Positions 8,159-17,085 of a stretch of 64,000 bases of DNA are shown in pieces; the first letter of the stretch is position 1, and each line of letters starts with the position of its first letter. The position numbers and the translations under genes are program-made. Origin of the DNA: DATKNA01 sp963755755 (lineage in GTDB: Bacteria > Actinomycetota > Actinomycetes > Actinomycetales > Kineosporiaceae); contig CAVWLJ010000005.1 of NCBI GenBank assembly GCA_963755755.1, forward strand, positions 62,001-126,000, read 5' to 3'. The notes below the pieces were generated by a model. That model saw nothing but the letters and a program-made list of their open reading frames with translations, ran no database searches and was not told where the DNA came from.

Positions 8159-8847
8159 CGGACGGCGTCGTCCCCAGCCCGAACATCTGGCGGCACCCGG
8201 CCGCCTACGAGATCGAGAACCGCGCCGTCGACCCGGACGGGGTGATCGAGGCGGCGATGCGCCGGATCCGGGACTGGCGTGGCGGGCTCGTGCTCGACGT
8301 GGGCTGCGGCAGCGGGTACCACCTGCCGCGGTTCGCGGCGGACGCGGCCCGGGTCGTGGGCGTCGAGCCGCACCCGCCCCTCGTCGAGCTGGCCCGGCGC
8401 CGGACCGCGGGCCTGCCGAATGTCGAGGTCCGCGCCGGGACCGCGCAGCGCCTGCCGGTCGCGGATGCCTCCGTCGACGTCGCGCACGCCCGCTGGGCGT
8501 ACTTCTTCGGGCCCGGGTGCGAGCCGGGGCTCGCCGAGCTCGGCCGCGTCGTGCGGCGGGGCGGCGTCGCGTTCGTCGTGGACAACGACGCCACCCGGTC
8601 CACCTTCGGGGCCTGGTTCCGGCGGGAGCTGCCGAGGTACGACCCGGTCGCGGTCGAGCGCTTCTGGGCCCGGCAGGGGTGGTCCCGGACGCCGCTGGAC
8701 ATCCGCTGGGCCTGCGAGAGCCGGGAGGACTTCGAGGCGATCGTCCGGATCGAGTTCTCGGCGCGGGTCGCGGACGCCGTACTCGCCTCGCATCCGGGCA
8801 CGGAGGTGGACTACGCGGTCAACCTGTTCTGGCGCACCTATCCCTGA
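8155..8847 (+). CDS. Class I SAM-dependent methyltransferase
   Basis: 230 aa. SAM-binding motif I is VLDVGCGSGYHLPRFA (about residues 46-61). The acidic post-I residue is in VVGVEPHPP, and motif III is GRVVRRGGVAFVVDN. The substrate is not predictable. The GTG start overlaps the stop of the upstream cysteine-rich protein, which implies co-translation. The C-terminus ends in VNLFWRTYP. Confidence 0.82.
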   Translation: MTDGVVPSPNIWRHPAAYEIENRAVDPDGVIEAAMRRIRDWRGGLVLDVGCGSGYHLPRFAADAARVVGVEPHPPLVELARRRTAGLPNVEVRAGTAQRLPVADASVDVAHARWAYFFGPGCEPGLAELGRVVRRGGVAFVVDNDATRSTFGAWFRRELPRYDPVAVERFWARQGWSRTPLDIRWACESREDFEAIVRIEFSARVADAVLASHPGTEVDYAVNLFWRTYP

Positions 8848-8937
8848 GTCCCCTGAGCCGGGTTGCCCGAGCCCGAGCCCGGGCGACACGGGCCTGATCC
8901 GGTCGACGCGGGCCCGCCGGGGGAGCATCCTTGATCC

Positions 8938-9312
8938 ATGACCGCAGGCCCCGCTCACGACGTCGGACCCACCGGTGACGACCGCGCCCAGGCGCCGATC
9001 CGCTGGCCGCGCCCCGACCGCGGCAGCGTCGTGCTCGGCGCCATCTGGGTGGTCGGGCTGCTCATCGCCCTGGTCGTGCCCGCCCTCATCGTGCCGCCGA
9101 GCGCCACGAACCCGAACGTCGGCCGGACCTGGTTCGCGTTCCTCTTCACGGTGATCGGTGCGGGGATCATGATCGGCGTCTCGCTGGTGCAGTTCCGGCG
9201 CAAGCGCGACGGGTCGATCCTCACCCTCGGCACGGTGTCGGCGATCGCCGTGTTCCTGGGCGGCATCATCCTCGTCGCCACCAAGCTCGGCGGAGGGTAC
9301 GGCCAGGGCTGA
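8938..9312 (+). CDS. Small integral membrane protein, unknown function
   Basis: 124 aa. A hydrophilic N-terminus (about 35 residues) is followed by three hydrophobic segments: VVLGAIWVVGLLIALVVPAL, a second around FLFTVIGAGIMIGVSLV, and a third around LGTVSAIAVFLGGIILVA. The QFRRKRDGS loop between TM2 and TM3 is basic. Short membrane proteins of this kind are commonly found next to radA in actinomycetes, but the function is unknown. A CATCCT box 6 nt before the ATG could again mark a leaderless start. Confidence 0.7.
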   Translation: MTAGPAHDVGPTGDDRAQAPIRWPRPDRGSVVLGAIWVVGLLIALVVPALIVPPSATNPNVGRTWFAFLFTVIGAGIMIGVSLVQFRRKRDGSILTLGTVSAIAVFLGGIILVATKLGGGYGQG

Positions 9313-9354
9313 GGCGCCCTCAGCGTTTCGCCGGAGTCTGTCGGGGGCCTCGCG

Positions 9355-9360
9355 TAGCGT
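9355..9360 (+). promoter_or_regulatory. -10 box upstream of radA mini-ORF
   Basis: TAGCGT, followed after 7 nt by the ATG of a nine-codon ORF that runs into the radA start. Confidence 0.45.
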
Positions 9361-9367
9361 GCGCCGC

Positions 9368-9397
9368 ATGGTTCGGGTGACGACGGTCGACCGGTGA
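9368..9397 (+). CDS. Nine-codon leaderless leader peptide overlapping radA start
   Basis: ATG at 9368 opens the peptide MVRVTTVDR and stops at the TGA 9395-9397. That TGA overlaps the GTG start of radA (GTGA). The ATG sits 7 nt after a TAGCGT box, the leaderless geometry seen repeatedly in this window. radA itself has no good Shine-Dalgarno, so terminating ribosomes may re-initiate on the radA GTG. The functional reading is inference; the ORF and overlap are directly visible. Confidence 0.4.
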   Translation: MVRVTTVDR

Positions 9398-10791
9398 GCG
9401 GCGGCAAGGGTCGCGAGACGCGGCCCGCGTACCGCTGCGCGGAATGCGGCTGGGCGACGACCAAATGGGTCGGGCGCTGCGGCGAGTGCCAGGCGTGGGG
9501 GACCGTCGCGGAGGCCGCCGCCCCGGTGGGCGTCACCCAGGCGCGGACGGTCACGAAGGCCGCGCGCCCGATCGCCGAGATCGAGCCCGACGCGGCGACG
9601 GCGTGGCCCACCGGCGTCGAGGAGCTCGACCGCGTGCTCGGCGGCGGCCTGGTGGGCGGCGCCGTGGTTCTGCTCGCCGGCGAGCCGGGCGTCGGCAAGT
9701 CCACCCTCCTGCTGGACGTCGCCTCCCGGGCCGCCTCGCACCGGCGCCGAGTGCTGTACGTGACCGGCGAGGAGTCGGCCGCGCAGGTGAGGTTGCGGGC
9801 CGAGCGGATCGGCGCGCTGCGGCCGCGTCTGCTCCTCGCGGCCGAGACCGACCTGGCGACCGTGCTCGGGCACGTCGAGCAGGTGCAGCCCGACCTGCTC
9901 GTGGTCGACTCGGTGCAGACGATCGCCAGCGACGCCGTGGAGGGGTCGGCCGGCAACGTCAGCCAGGTCCGGGAGGTCGCGGGCAGCCTGATCCGGGTCG
10001 CGAAGGCTCGTGGGATGGCCACCGTGCTCGTCGGTCACGTCACGAAGGACGGCGGGATCGCCGGCCCCCGGGTGCTCGAGCACCTGGTCGACGTGGTGTG
10101 CCAGTTCGAGGGAGACCGGCACAACCGGCTGCGCATGGTCCGGGCGGTGAAGAACCGGTACGGGCCGACCGACGAGGTGGGCTGCTTCGAGCTCGACGAG
10201 TCCGGCATCACCGGGCTGGCGGATCCCAGCGGGCTCTTCCTCTCCCGGCACGCCGCGCCCGTCCCCGGCACGGCCGTGACCGTCACCCTCGAAGGGCGCA
10301 GACCGCTGGTCACCGAGGTCCAGGCGCTCGTCGCGCCGTCCGCCGCTGCGAACCCACGGCGGACGACCTCGGGCCTCGACGGCAACCGGGTCGCCATGGT
10401 GCTCGCCGTGCTCGACCGGCGCTGCCGGATGGGGCTGCACGGGGCCGACGCCTACACGGCGACCGTCGGGGGCGTGCGCCTCACCGAGCCCGCCGCCGAC
10501 CTCGCCGTCGCCCTCGCGCTCGCGAGCGCGGCCGCCGACGTCCCGCTGCCGCCGCGCACCGTGTACATCGGCGAGGTCGGGCTCGCCGGCGAGGTACGGC
10601 CCGTGGGCGGCGTCGGCCGCCGGCTGGCCGAGGCCTCCCGGCTCGGCTTCACCACCGCCTACGTGCCGGAGGGCACGAACGACGTGGCACCCGACACGAT
10701 GATCGTCCACGAGGTGGCGGACCTGGCGACCGCGCTGGGGAGGTCCCGCGAGGGCGAGGGCGGTCAGCCGCAGGGGCTACGGCTGCTCTGA
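9394..10791 (+). CDS. radA: DNA repair protein RadA
   Basis: 465 aa, full length. RadA (Sms) is a RecA-like branch-migration ATPase/helicase in recombinational repair. The N-terminal zinc finger C-x2-C-x(n)-C-x2-C is visible (YRCAECGW, GRCGECQAW). Walker A is AGEPGVGKST, and Walker B lies in PDLLVVDSVQTI. The RadA-specific KNRYGPTDEVGCFEL (KNRFG motif) is present, as is the C-terminal Lon-protease-like domain (ADAYTATVGGVRL, YIGEVGLAGEVRPV). It is followed by disA after about 200 bp, the same order as in mycobacteria. Confidence 0.97.
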   Translation: MSGGKGRETRPAYRCAECGWATTKWVGRCGECQAWGTVAEAAAPVGVTQARTVTKAARPIAEIEPDAATAWPTGVEELDRVLGGGLVGGAVVLLAGEPGVGKSTLLLDVASRAASHRRRVLYVTGEESAAQVRLRAERIGALRPRLLLAAETDLATVLGHVEQVQPDLLVVDSVQTIASDAVEGSAGNVSQVREVAGSLIRVAKARGMATVLVGHVTKDGGIAGPRVLEHLVDVVCQFEGDRHNRLRMVRAVKNRYGPTDEVGCFELDESGITGLADPSGLFLSRHAAPVPGTAVTVTLEGRRPLVTEVQALVAPSAAANPRRTTSGLDGNRVAMVLAVLDRRCRMGLHGADAYTATVGGVRLTEPAADLAVALALASAAADVPLPPRTVYIGEVGLAGEVRPVGGVGRRLAEASRLGFTTAYVPEGTNDVAPDTMIVHEVADLATALGRSREGEGGQPQGLRLL

Positions 10792-10990
10792 AGGCCGGGA
10801 AGACACCACGCAACGATCGGATGACATGCTCTTGACCACGACCGCAGCTGCGGGCGCTGGACTATACACTGACCGTCTCTCACGTGTCGTCCGCGATCCG
10901 GATGTCAGGGAGGTTCCGCCGGCCGGCGGAGACCCTGCCGATCGCCCGCCCCACGAGCGTCCGCGCTCGAGAACCAACGCAAGGAGTCCC

Positions 10991-12074
10991 GTGGCCCACG
11001 ACCGCTCCCCGGCGGAGCTGCTGCGCGCCACGCTCGCGGCCGTGGCCCCGGGCACCGAGCTGCGAGACGGGCTCGAGCGGATCCTGCGGGGCCGCACCGG
11101 CGCGCTCATCGTCCTCGGGCACGACAGCCTGGTCGAGGAGGTCTGTACCGGCGGCTTCGTGCTCGACGTCGAGTTCTCGGCCACCCGGCTGCGTGAGCTC
11201 GCCAAGATGGACGGGGCGATCGTCACCGACGAGAACGTGACGCGCATCCTGCGCGCCGCCGTCCAGCTCGTGCCCGACTCGTCGATCGAGACCAGCGAGT
11301 CCGGCACCCGGCACCGGACGGCGGAGCGGGTCGCCAAGCAGACCGGCTACCCCGTGATCTCCGTCAGCCAGTCCATGCGGATCGTCGCGCTCTACGTCGG
11401 CGGGCTGCGCTACGTGCTCGAGGGCTCCGACGCCATCCTCGCCAAGGCCAACCAGGCGCTCGCCACGCTGGAGCGGTACAAGTCCCGGCTCGACGAGGTC
11501 ACGGGCACGCTCTCGGCCCTGGAGATCGAGGATCTCGTCACCGTCCGGGACGTCTCCATCGTCGTCCAGCGCCTCGAGATGGTCCGGCGGATCTCGGAGG
11601 AGATCGCGCACTACGTGGTGGAGCTCGGCACCGACGGCCGGCTGCTCTCGCTGCAGCTCGACGAGCTGATCGGCGGCGTGAGCCCGGACCGCGAGCTGGT
11701 CATCCGCGACTACCTCGAGGCCGCCCGGCAGGAACGGTCGATGAACGAGGTGCTGGGCGACCTCGCGGACCTCGCGGCGAGCGAGCTCGTCGACCTCGAC
11801 CCAGGCCGCGCGGGTGCTCGGCTTCAGCACGAGCGGCGACGCCCTCGACGCGGCCGTCAGCCCCAAGGGGTACCGCCTGCTCAACAAGGTCCCCCGCCTG
11901 CCCGGGGCCATCGTCGACCGCCTCGTCGACCACTTCGGCGACCTGCAGAAGCTCCTCGCCGCCAACCTCGACGACCTCATGACCGTCGAGGGCGTCGGCG
12001 AGCAGCGGGCCCGGGCGGTCCGCGAGGGTCTCTCCCGGCTCGCGGAGTCGAGCATCCTGGAGCGGTACGTCTGA
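10991..12074 (+). CDS. disA: DNA integrity scanning diadenylate cyclase DisA (frameshifted)
   Basis: Makes c-di-AMP from two ATP and scans DNA for branched structures. The GTG start at 10991 has a strong AAGGAG at 10981. The DAC domain has the catalytic DGA (KMDGAIVTDEN) and RHR (SGTRHRTAERVAK) motifs. The linker and C-terminal helix-hairpin-helix domain (LDDLMTVEGVGEQRARAVREG) follow. A one-base shift near 11805, between ELVDL and the downstream ARVLGFSTSGDAL, splits the gene. Deleting one G restores the family sequence, so a sequencing indel is likely in this conserved gene. A TATACA box at 10863-10868 is a possible distant promoter. Confidence 0.93.
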
Positions 12075-12980
12075 CCCCGCGTCCCGACGTCCTGCACCGC
12101 CGGCTGCTGGAGTGGTACGACCGGTCCGCCCGCGACCTGCCGTGGCGCCGTCCGGACTGCTCCCCCTGGGGCGTGCTGGTCAGCGAGATCATGCTGCAGC
12201 AGACGCCGGTCGTCCGCGTCCTGCCCGCCTGGCAGCGGTGGATGGAGCGGTGGCCCATCCCCGCCGATCTCGCTGCGGAGGCGCCCGGCGAGGCGATCCG
12301 GATGTGGGAGCGGCTCGGGTACCCGCGCCGCGCCCTGCGGCTGCACGCCTGCGCGGTCGCGATCACGCAGCGGCACGGCGGCGAGGTCCCCAGCGCGCAC
12401 GCCGATCTGCTCGCGCTGCCCGGCGTGGGCGCGTACACCGCCGCGGCGGTCGCGTCGTTCGCATTCGGCGGCCGGCACGCCGTGCTCGACACCAACGTGC
12501 GCCGCGTCCTGGCCCGGATCGTCACCGGTACGCCGTACCCACCGGCCTCCCTGACCGCCGCCGAGACGGCCCTCGCGGAGAGCCTGCTGCCCGGGCGCGG
12601 CCGCGGCGCCCCGCTGGGCGGTGGCCACGATGGAGCTCGGGGCGCTGGTCTGCACCGCCCGCGCGCCCCGCTGCGACGCATGCCCCGTGGCCGACCTGTG
12701 CCGCTGGCGCCTCGACGGCTCCCCCGCCCACGCCGGGCCGCCCCGCCGGGGCCAGTCCTACGAGGGCACCGACCGCAAGGTCCGGGGTCTGCTGCTGGCG
12801 GCGCTGCGGGACGCCGAGGGTCCGGTCCTGCTGCAGCGGCTCGTCGAGGCCGCGCCGGACGCGGCGCTCCGCGACGCCGGGCAGCGCGATCGGGCCCTGG
12901 ACGGGCTCGTCGCGGACGGACTCGTCGAGCCCCTGGACGGCGGGCTGTTCCGGCTTCCGGCTGCCGTCGCGAGCGCGTAG
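12071..12980 (+). CDS. mutY: A/G-specific adenine DNA glycosylase MutY (frameshifted)
   Basis: Removes adenine mispaired with 8-oxoguanine. The catalytic domain shows LPWRRPDCSPWGVLVSEIML, the HhH LPGVGAYTAAAVASFAFG and the catalytic Asp in AVLDTNVRRVLAR. The [4Fe-4S] cluster spacing C-x6-C-x2-C-x5-C is exact at CTARAPRCDACPVADLC. A frameshift near 12605, in a run of GC repeats, separates the two halves. No ATG or GTG start lies in frame between the disA stop and the homologous region; CTG at 12071 overlaps the disA stop. The start is therefore uncertain. The C-terminal NUDIX-like domain is absent, as is usual in actinobacteria. Confidence 0.92.
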
Positions 12981-12992
12981 GCTCCTGGCCTC

Positions 12993-13796
12993 ATGTCCGG
13001 CTTCACCCCGCTCGCGGCGCTGACCGGGGCGGGGTTCCGGAGGTACACCGCGTACCGCGCCGCCATGATCGGCGGAGCCTTCACGAACGCGGTCTTCGGC
13101 CTGCTGCGCGCGAGCGTCCTCGTCGCGACGCTCCACGCCCGCGGCGGCCCCGTCGGCGGCTACGACGTCGGAACCGCGGTCACCTTCGCCTGGGTCACGC
13201 AGGCGCTCATCGCCGTGGTCGAGATGTTCACCTGGAACGAGATCGCCCAGCGGGTCCGGACCGGTGACATCGCCGTCGACCTGTCGCGCCCGATCGATCC
13301 GCAGGTCGCCTGGGCCGCCGCGGATCTCGGGCGAGCGGCGGCGGTCCTCCTGCCGCGTTCGCTCCCGATCCTCCTCGTCGGCGCCGTGACCACCGGCCTG
13401 GCGCTGCCGACGTCCGCTGCGCCCTACCTGCTCGGCACCGTCTCGCTCACCCTGGCGACGCTGCTGTCGTTCGCGTGCCGGTGGGCGGTCAACCTCGTCG
13501 CCTTCTGGATCGTCGAGATCCGCGGCGTCCTCGGCTTCTACGTCTCGGTCAGCACCACGCTCAGCGGCCTCGTCCTGCCCATCACCTGGTTCCCGCCCTG
13601 GCTGGCGACCCTCGCCCGGGCGACGCCGTTCCCGGCCATGGTCCAGATCCCCGCCGACGTGCTGATCGGCCGCACCACCGGGACGGCGGCGCTCCAGGGG
13701 CTGGCCGTCCAGGTGGTGTGGCTGGTCGTGGCCGCCGGCGTGGGACGGCTTCTGCTGTCCGCCGGGCGCCGGCGATTGGTGGTGCAGGGTGGCTGA
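12993..13796 (+). CDS. ABC-2 type permease (DUF990-like family), first subunit
   Basis: 267 aa with six predicted membrane segments. It matches the paired-permease ABC-2 exporters in which both permeases carry motifs like TWNEIAQRVRTGDIAVDLSRPI (a TGxxxxxLxRPV-type loop). The next gene is its partner and the third is the ATPase. A TAGGCT box overlaps the mutY stop 9 nt before the ATG. The substrate is unknown; related systems export drugs or cell-envelope material. Confidence 0.85.
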   Translation: MSGFTPLAALTGAGFRRYTAYRAAMIGGAFTNAVFGLLRASVLVATLHARGGPVGGYDVGTAVTFAWVTQALIAVVEMFTWNEIAQRVRTGDIAVDLSRPIDPQVAWAAADLGRAAAVLLPRSLPILLVGAVTTGLALPTSAAPYLLGTVSLTLATLLSFACRWAVNLVAFWIVEIRGVLGFYVSVSTTLSGLVLPITWFPPWLATLARATPFPAMVQIPADVLIGRTTGTAALQGLAVQVVWLVVAAGVGRLLLSAGRRRLVVQGG

Positions 13797-14715
13797 CCGG
13801 CGGCTGGGAGCCGACCGCGGGCCCACCCACCGGCCCGTCCACGGGCTCAGCCGCCCTTCCGCCGACCCTTCCGCCGACCCTTCCGCCAACCCTTCCGCCG
13901 ACTCGGGCACCGGTCCGTCGGCGTTCGGGGCCTACCGCGCCGTGCTCGCCTCACGGCTCCGCGCCCAGCTGCAGTACCCGGTCTCGTTCGGGTTCGACCT
14001 CGTCCAGAGCGCGCTCACCTTCCTCGTCGGCCTCGTCGAGGTCGCCGGCGTCTTCCACAACGTCCCGGTGCTGGCCGACCTCGATCTGCGCGCCGGGTTG
14101 CTCGTGTACGGGCTCGCCGCGTCGGGCTTCGGCCTCGCCAACGCGATCGCCGGGCAGCTCGACACGATCCCGACGTACATCCGCACCGGAACGCTGGAGA
14201 CCATGCTCGTGCGGCCGCAGCCGGTGCTCGCACAGATCCTCACCAGCGACGTCACCCTGCGCCGGATCGGCTCCGGCGTGATCGGTACCGCGACGCTGGC
14301 GGTCGTGCTCCCCCTCAACCACATCGCCTGGACGCCGGCGAAGGTGGCGCTGCTCGTCGTCACCCCGCTCGCCGCGGGCCTGCTGTTCTCCGCCCTCTTC
14401 CTCGCGGCCGGCGCGCTGCAGTTCTGGCTCGTCGACGCGGCGGAGGTCACGAGCGCGTTCGTCTACGGCGGGAACTACGCCGCGGGGTACTCCGCCGGTG
14501 TCTTCCCGTTGCCCCTGCGGCTCCTCGTGGTCTTCGCCGTCCCGGTCTCGTTCGCGGCGTACCTGCCCGCGGCGGCGATCCTCGGCCTCCCCGGGCCGCC
14601 CGGCGCACCCGGCTGGCTCGGCTGGGCGGCCCCCGCGGTGGCGCTCGTCGTGTGGTTCGCGGCGATGCGGCTGTGGGCCCTCGGGCTGCGGCACTACGCG
14701 GGAGCCGGCGGATGA
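13789..14715 (+). CDS. ABC-2 type permease, second subunit with PSAD-repeat N-terminus
   Basis: 308 aa from a GTG that overlaps the end of the first permease. The N-terminal 45 residues are hydrophilic and contain four tandem PSAD/PSAN units, encoded by a 12-bp DNA repeat. The membrane part begins at FGAYRAVLASRLRAQLQYPV and includes the family loop IRTGTLETMLVRPQPVL. Its stop overlaps the ATPase ATG. The repeat tail is probably a recent expansion; an internal start after it is possible. Confidence 0.84.
   Translation: MADRRLGADRGPTHRPVHGLSRPSADPSADPSANPSADSGTGPSAFGAYRAVLASRLRAQLQYPVSFGFDLVQSALTFLVGLVEVAGVFHNVPVLADLDLRAGLLVYGLAASGFGLANAIAGQLDTIPTYIRTGTLETMLVRPQPVLAQILTSDVTLRRIGSGVIGTATLAVVLPLNHIAWTPAKVALLVVTPLAAGLLFSALFLAAGALQFWLVDAAEVTSAFVYGGNYAAGYSAGVFPLPLRLLVVFAVPVSFAAYLPAAAILGLPGPPGAPGWLGWAAPAVALVVWFAAMRLWALGLRHYAGAGG
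13854..13901 (+). repeat. Tandem 12-bp repeat, four copies (coding)
   Basis: Unit CCCTTCCGCCGA is repeated four times head to tail; the third copy ends CAA. It encodes PSADPSADPSANPSAD in the second permease. The length may vary between strains. Confidence 0.85.
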
Positions 14716-15674
14716 ACGTCATCGAGGCCGTGCGCCTCACGCGCTCGTTCGAGCGCCGCGTGGGCCGGCTGCGGCGCGGGCGCGCGAGCGTGCGCGCCGT
14801 GGACGACGTGAGCTTCTCGGTCGAGCCCGGCGAGACGATCGGATACATCGGGGCGAACGGCGCGGGCAAGTCGACGACGATCAAGATGGCCACGGGGATC
14901 CTCGTGCCGACCGGGGGCACCGTGCGGACCTTCGGGCTCGACCCGGTCCCGGCCCGGACGGCGGTGGCCCGGCGCCTGGGCGTCGTGTTCGGTCAGCGCT
15001 CGCAGCTGTGGTGGGACCTGCCGCTGCGTGAGTCGCTGCGGCTGCTCGCCGCGATCCACCGGCTGCCGCCCGCGCGCTGGCGCCCCCGGGAGGCCGAGCT
15101 CGTCGAGCGGCTGGAGCTCGCGGAGTTCCTCGCCCGGCCCGTGCGGCAGCTCAGCCTCGGGCAGCGGATGCGTGGCGAGGTCGCCGCCGCGCTGCTGCAC
15201 CAGCCGGAGCTCGTCGTGCTCGACGAGCCCACCGTCGGCCTCGACGTGCTCAGCAAGGAGCGGCTGCGGACCTTCCTGCGCGCCGACGTCGCGTCCCGCG
15301 GCGCCACCCTGCTGCTCGCCACCCACGACATGGACGACGTCCGGCGGCTCTGCGAGCGGCTGCTCGTCGTCGACCGCGGCCGGCTCGTGTACGACGGGGA
15401 CATCCCCGGGCTGGTCGCCCGGGTCGGGGCGCGCCGGGTGCTCGTCGTCGACCTCGAGGCACCCGCGCCGCCGCTGCACGGCGTCCCCGACGCCGATGTG
15501 GTGGACGTCGAGGCCGGCGGGCTGCGCCAGCGCCTCGCCTTCTCCCCCGAGCGCACCACCGCCGCCGCGGTGCTCGCCGCGGTCACCGCCCGGGCCGCGG
15601 TACGCGACCTCGCCGTCGAGGAGCCGGACATCGAGGACGTCGTCCGGCGGCTCTACCTCTCGGCCGGGCGCTGA
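14712..15674 (+). CDS. ABC transporter ATP-binding protein (DUF990-type exporter)
   Basis: 320 aa. Walker A is GANGAGKSTT, the Q-loop is VVFGQRSQLWWDLPL, and Walker B is ELVVLDEPTVGLDV. The H-loop is ATHDMDD. The signature reads LSLGQRMRGEV, the LSLGQ variant characteristic of this subfamily. The FGQRSQLWW block is also diagnostic. The C-terminal extension (about 90 aa) is shared by drug-type ATPases. The ATG overlaps the preceding stop, completing a three-gene exporter operon. Confidence 0.9.
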   Translation: MNVIEAVRLTRSFERRVGRLRRGRASVRAVDDVSFSVEPGETIGYIGANGAGKSTTIKMATGILVPTGGTVRTFGLDPVPARTAVARRLGVVFGQRSQLWWDLPLRESLRLLAAIHRLPPARWRPREAELVERLELAEFLARPVRQLSLGQRMRGEVAAALLHQPELVVLDEPTVGLDVLSKERLRTFLRADVASRGATLLLATHDMDDVRRLCERLLVVDRGRLVYDGDIPGLVARVGARRVLVVDLEAPAPPLHGVPDADVVDVEAGGLRQRLAFSPERTTAAAVLAAVTARAAVRDLAVEEPDIEDVVRRLYLSAGR

Positions 15675-15698
15675 CCCGCCCCCGCGCCGCCCGCGGAC

Positions 15699-16229
15699 TC
15701 ACAGCTCGAGGAGCATCCGGGTGTTCCCGAGCGTGTTGGGCTTCACCCGAGCGAGGTCGAGGAACTCCGCGACGCCCTCGTCCATCGACCGCAGCAGCTG
15801 CGCGTACACCTCCGGAGCCACCGGCGTCCCGTCCACGACCCGGAACCCGTGCCGGGAGAAGAACGCGACCTCGAAGGTGAGGCAGAACAACCGGCGGACA
15901 CCGAGCTCGCGGGCCTGGTCGACGAGCGCGGCGAGGAGCCGGGAGCCGACGCCGCGCCCGCGCCAGGCCGGGTCGACGGCGAGCGTGCGGACCTCCGCGA
16001 GGTCCTCCCACATGACGTGCAGCGCGCCGCACCCGGCGACCGCGGAACCGATCTCCGCCACCCGGAACTCCTGGACGTCCTCGTAGAGCGTCACCCGCTC
16101 CTTCGCGAGCAGGATGCGGTCGCTCGCGTACCGCTCGACCAGGTCGGCGATCAGCCGGACGTCGGCGGTCCGGGCACGCCGGACGGTGACGGACGCGGCG
16201 GCGGAGCCGGCGGGTGCAGGGGTCGTCAC
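15699..16229 (-). CDS. argA: Amino-acid N-acetyltransferase (glutamate acetylation, ArgA type)
   Basis: GNAT-fold enzyme, 176 aa from the GTG at 16229. It closely resembles M. tuberculosis Rv2747, which acetylates glutamate/glutamine for arginine synthesis. Matching blocks include TLYEDVQEFRVAE, GCGALHVMWEDLAEVRTLAV, the acetyl-CoA loop WRGRGVGSRLL, LTFEVAFFSRHGFRVVDGTP and the C-terminal FLDLARVKPNTLGNTRML. It converges with the ABC ATPase and diverges from the esterase gene. No arginine genes lie nearby. Confidence 0.9.
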   Translation of the reverse strand: MTTPAPAGSAAASVTVRRARTADVRLIADLVERYASDRILLAKERVTLYEDVQEFRVAEIGSAVAGCGALHVMWEDLAEVRTLAVDPAWRGRGVGSRLLAALVDQARELGVRRLFCLTFEVAFFSRHGFRVVDGTPVAPEVYAQLLRSMDEGVAEFLDLARVKPNTLGNTRMLLEL

Positions 16230-16293
16230 GGAGTCGATGTTGCCATCGCCGGCGGCCGGGGCCCTCCCGGCGGGCCGCCAGCGCACGCGCCGA

Positions 16294-16299
16294 TATCGT
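16294..16299 (+). promoter_or_regulatory. -10 box of leaderless esterase transcript
   Basis: TATCGT followed by 7 nt and the GTG at 16307. Confidence 0.5.
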
Positions 16300-16306
16300 C
16301 CTGGCG

Positions 16307-17013
16307 GTGACCGAGCCCTTCTCCGTGGCCAGCGGCGCGCTCGCCGCCACGGTGACGGGTGAGGTGTGGGGGTCGGCGGGGCTGGAGGGCTCTGCGCCCG
16401 CGCCGCTGCTCGTCGTCCACGACGGCCCCTCCTACGAGACCGAGGCGGGGCTGACCAGCTACCTGCAGCGGCACGTCGACCGTGGTGCCATCCCTCCGCT
16501 GCGCGTGGCGCTGCTCACGGCGCCCGAGCGGGACCGCTGGTTCTCCGCGAACCCCGCGTACGCCTCGGCGCTCGCGGAGGACGTCGTCCCCGGCCTCGTG
16601 CGGCAGTGGCCCACCACGCGGACCGTCGGCGTGGGCGCCAGCCTCGGTGCCCTCGCCTGGCTGCACGCGCAGTCGTCCTACCCCCAGGTCGTCGACGGCC
16701 TGTTCCTGCAGTCCGGGAGTTATTTCCGCCCCGAGACGGACCCGCAGGAGAGCGGCTTCAGCGAATTCCCGGCGATCGTGGGCTTCGTGTCGTCCGTCCG
16801 CCGGGGCAGCCGGACGACGCGACCGGTGCCGACGGTGATGACCTGCGGCCGGGAGGAGGAGAACCTCGCGAACAACCGGCGGATGGCCCGGGTGCTGCTG
16901 CGGCTGGGGTACCGGGTGCGCTTCGCCGTCGTCGCGGGGGGCACGACTACGCGTCCTGGCGCGCGGCCTTCGACCCGCATCTGCCCGACCTGGTCCGTGC
17001 CGCGCTGGCGTGA
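16307..17013 (+). CDS. Esterase D-like alpha/beta hydrolase (frameshifted near C-terminus)
   Basis: About 235 aa. It has the fold and nucleophile elbow of the putative esterase family (GVGASLGALAW, G-x-S-x-G), with VVHDGPSYETEAG near the oxyanion region. The catalytic His is in GGHDYASWRAAF, which lies in another frame after a shift near 16940. The DNA there has six G where seven would restore the frame, so a homopolymer indel is likely. The ATP-grasp gene follows after 72 bp, and a second esterase-like gene lies beyond clpC. The substrate is unknown. Confidence 0.8.
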
Positions 17014-17085
17014 TCGCCCCGCCCTCGCGCAAATCGGGTGGCGTGCTTAGGGTCACCAGCAGCGATCGGCGAACGGGAGGACCAC

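Noticed and set aside
10826..13267. Single frame appearing to join disA, mutY and the ABC permease
   Set aside because: It combines real disA and mutY segments with out-of-frame filler; each gene has its own start or stop in other frames.
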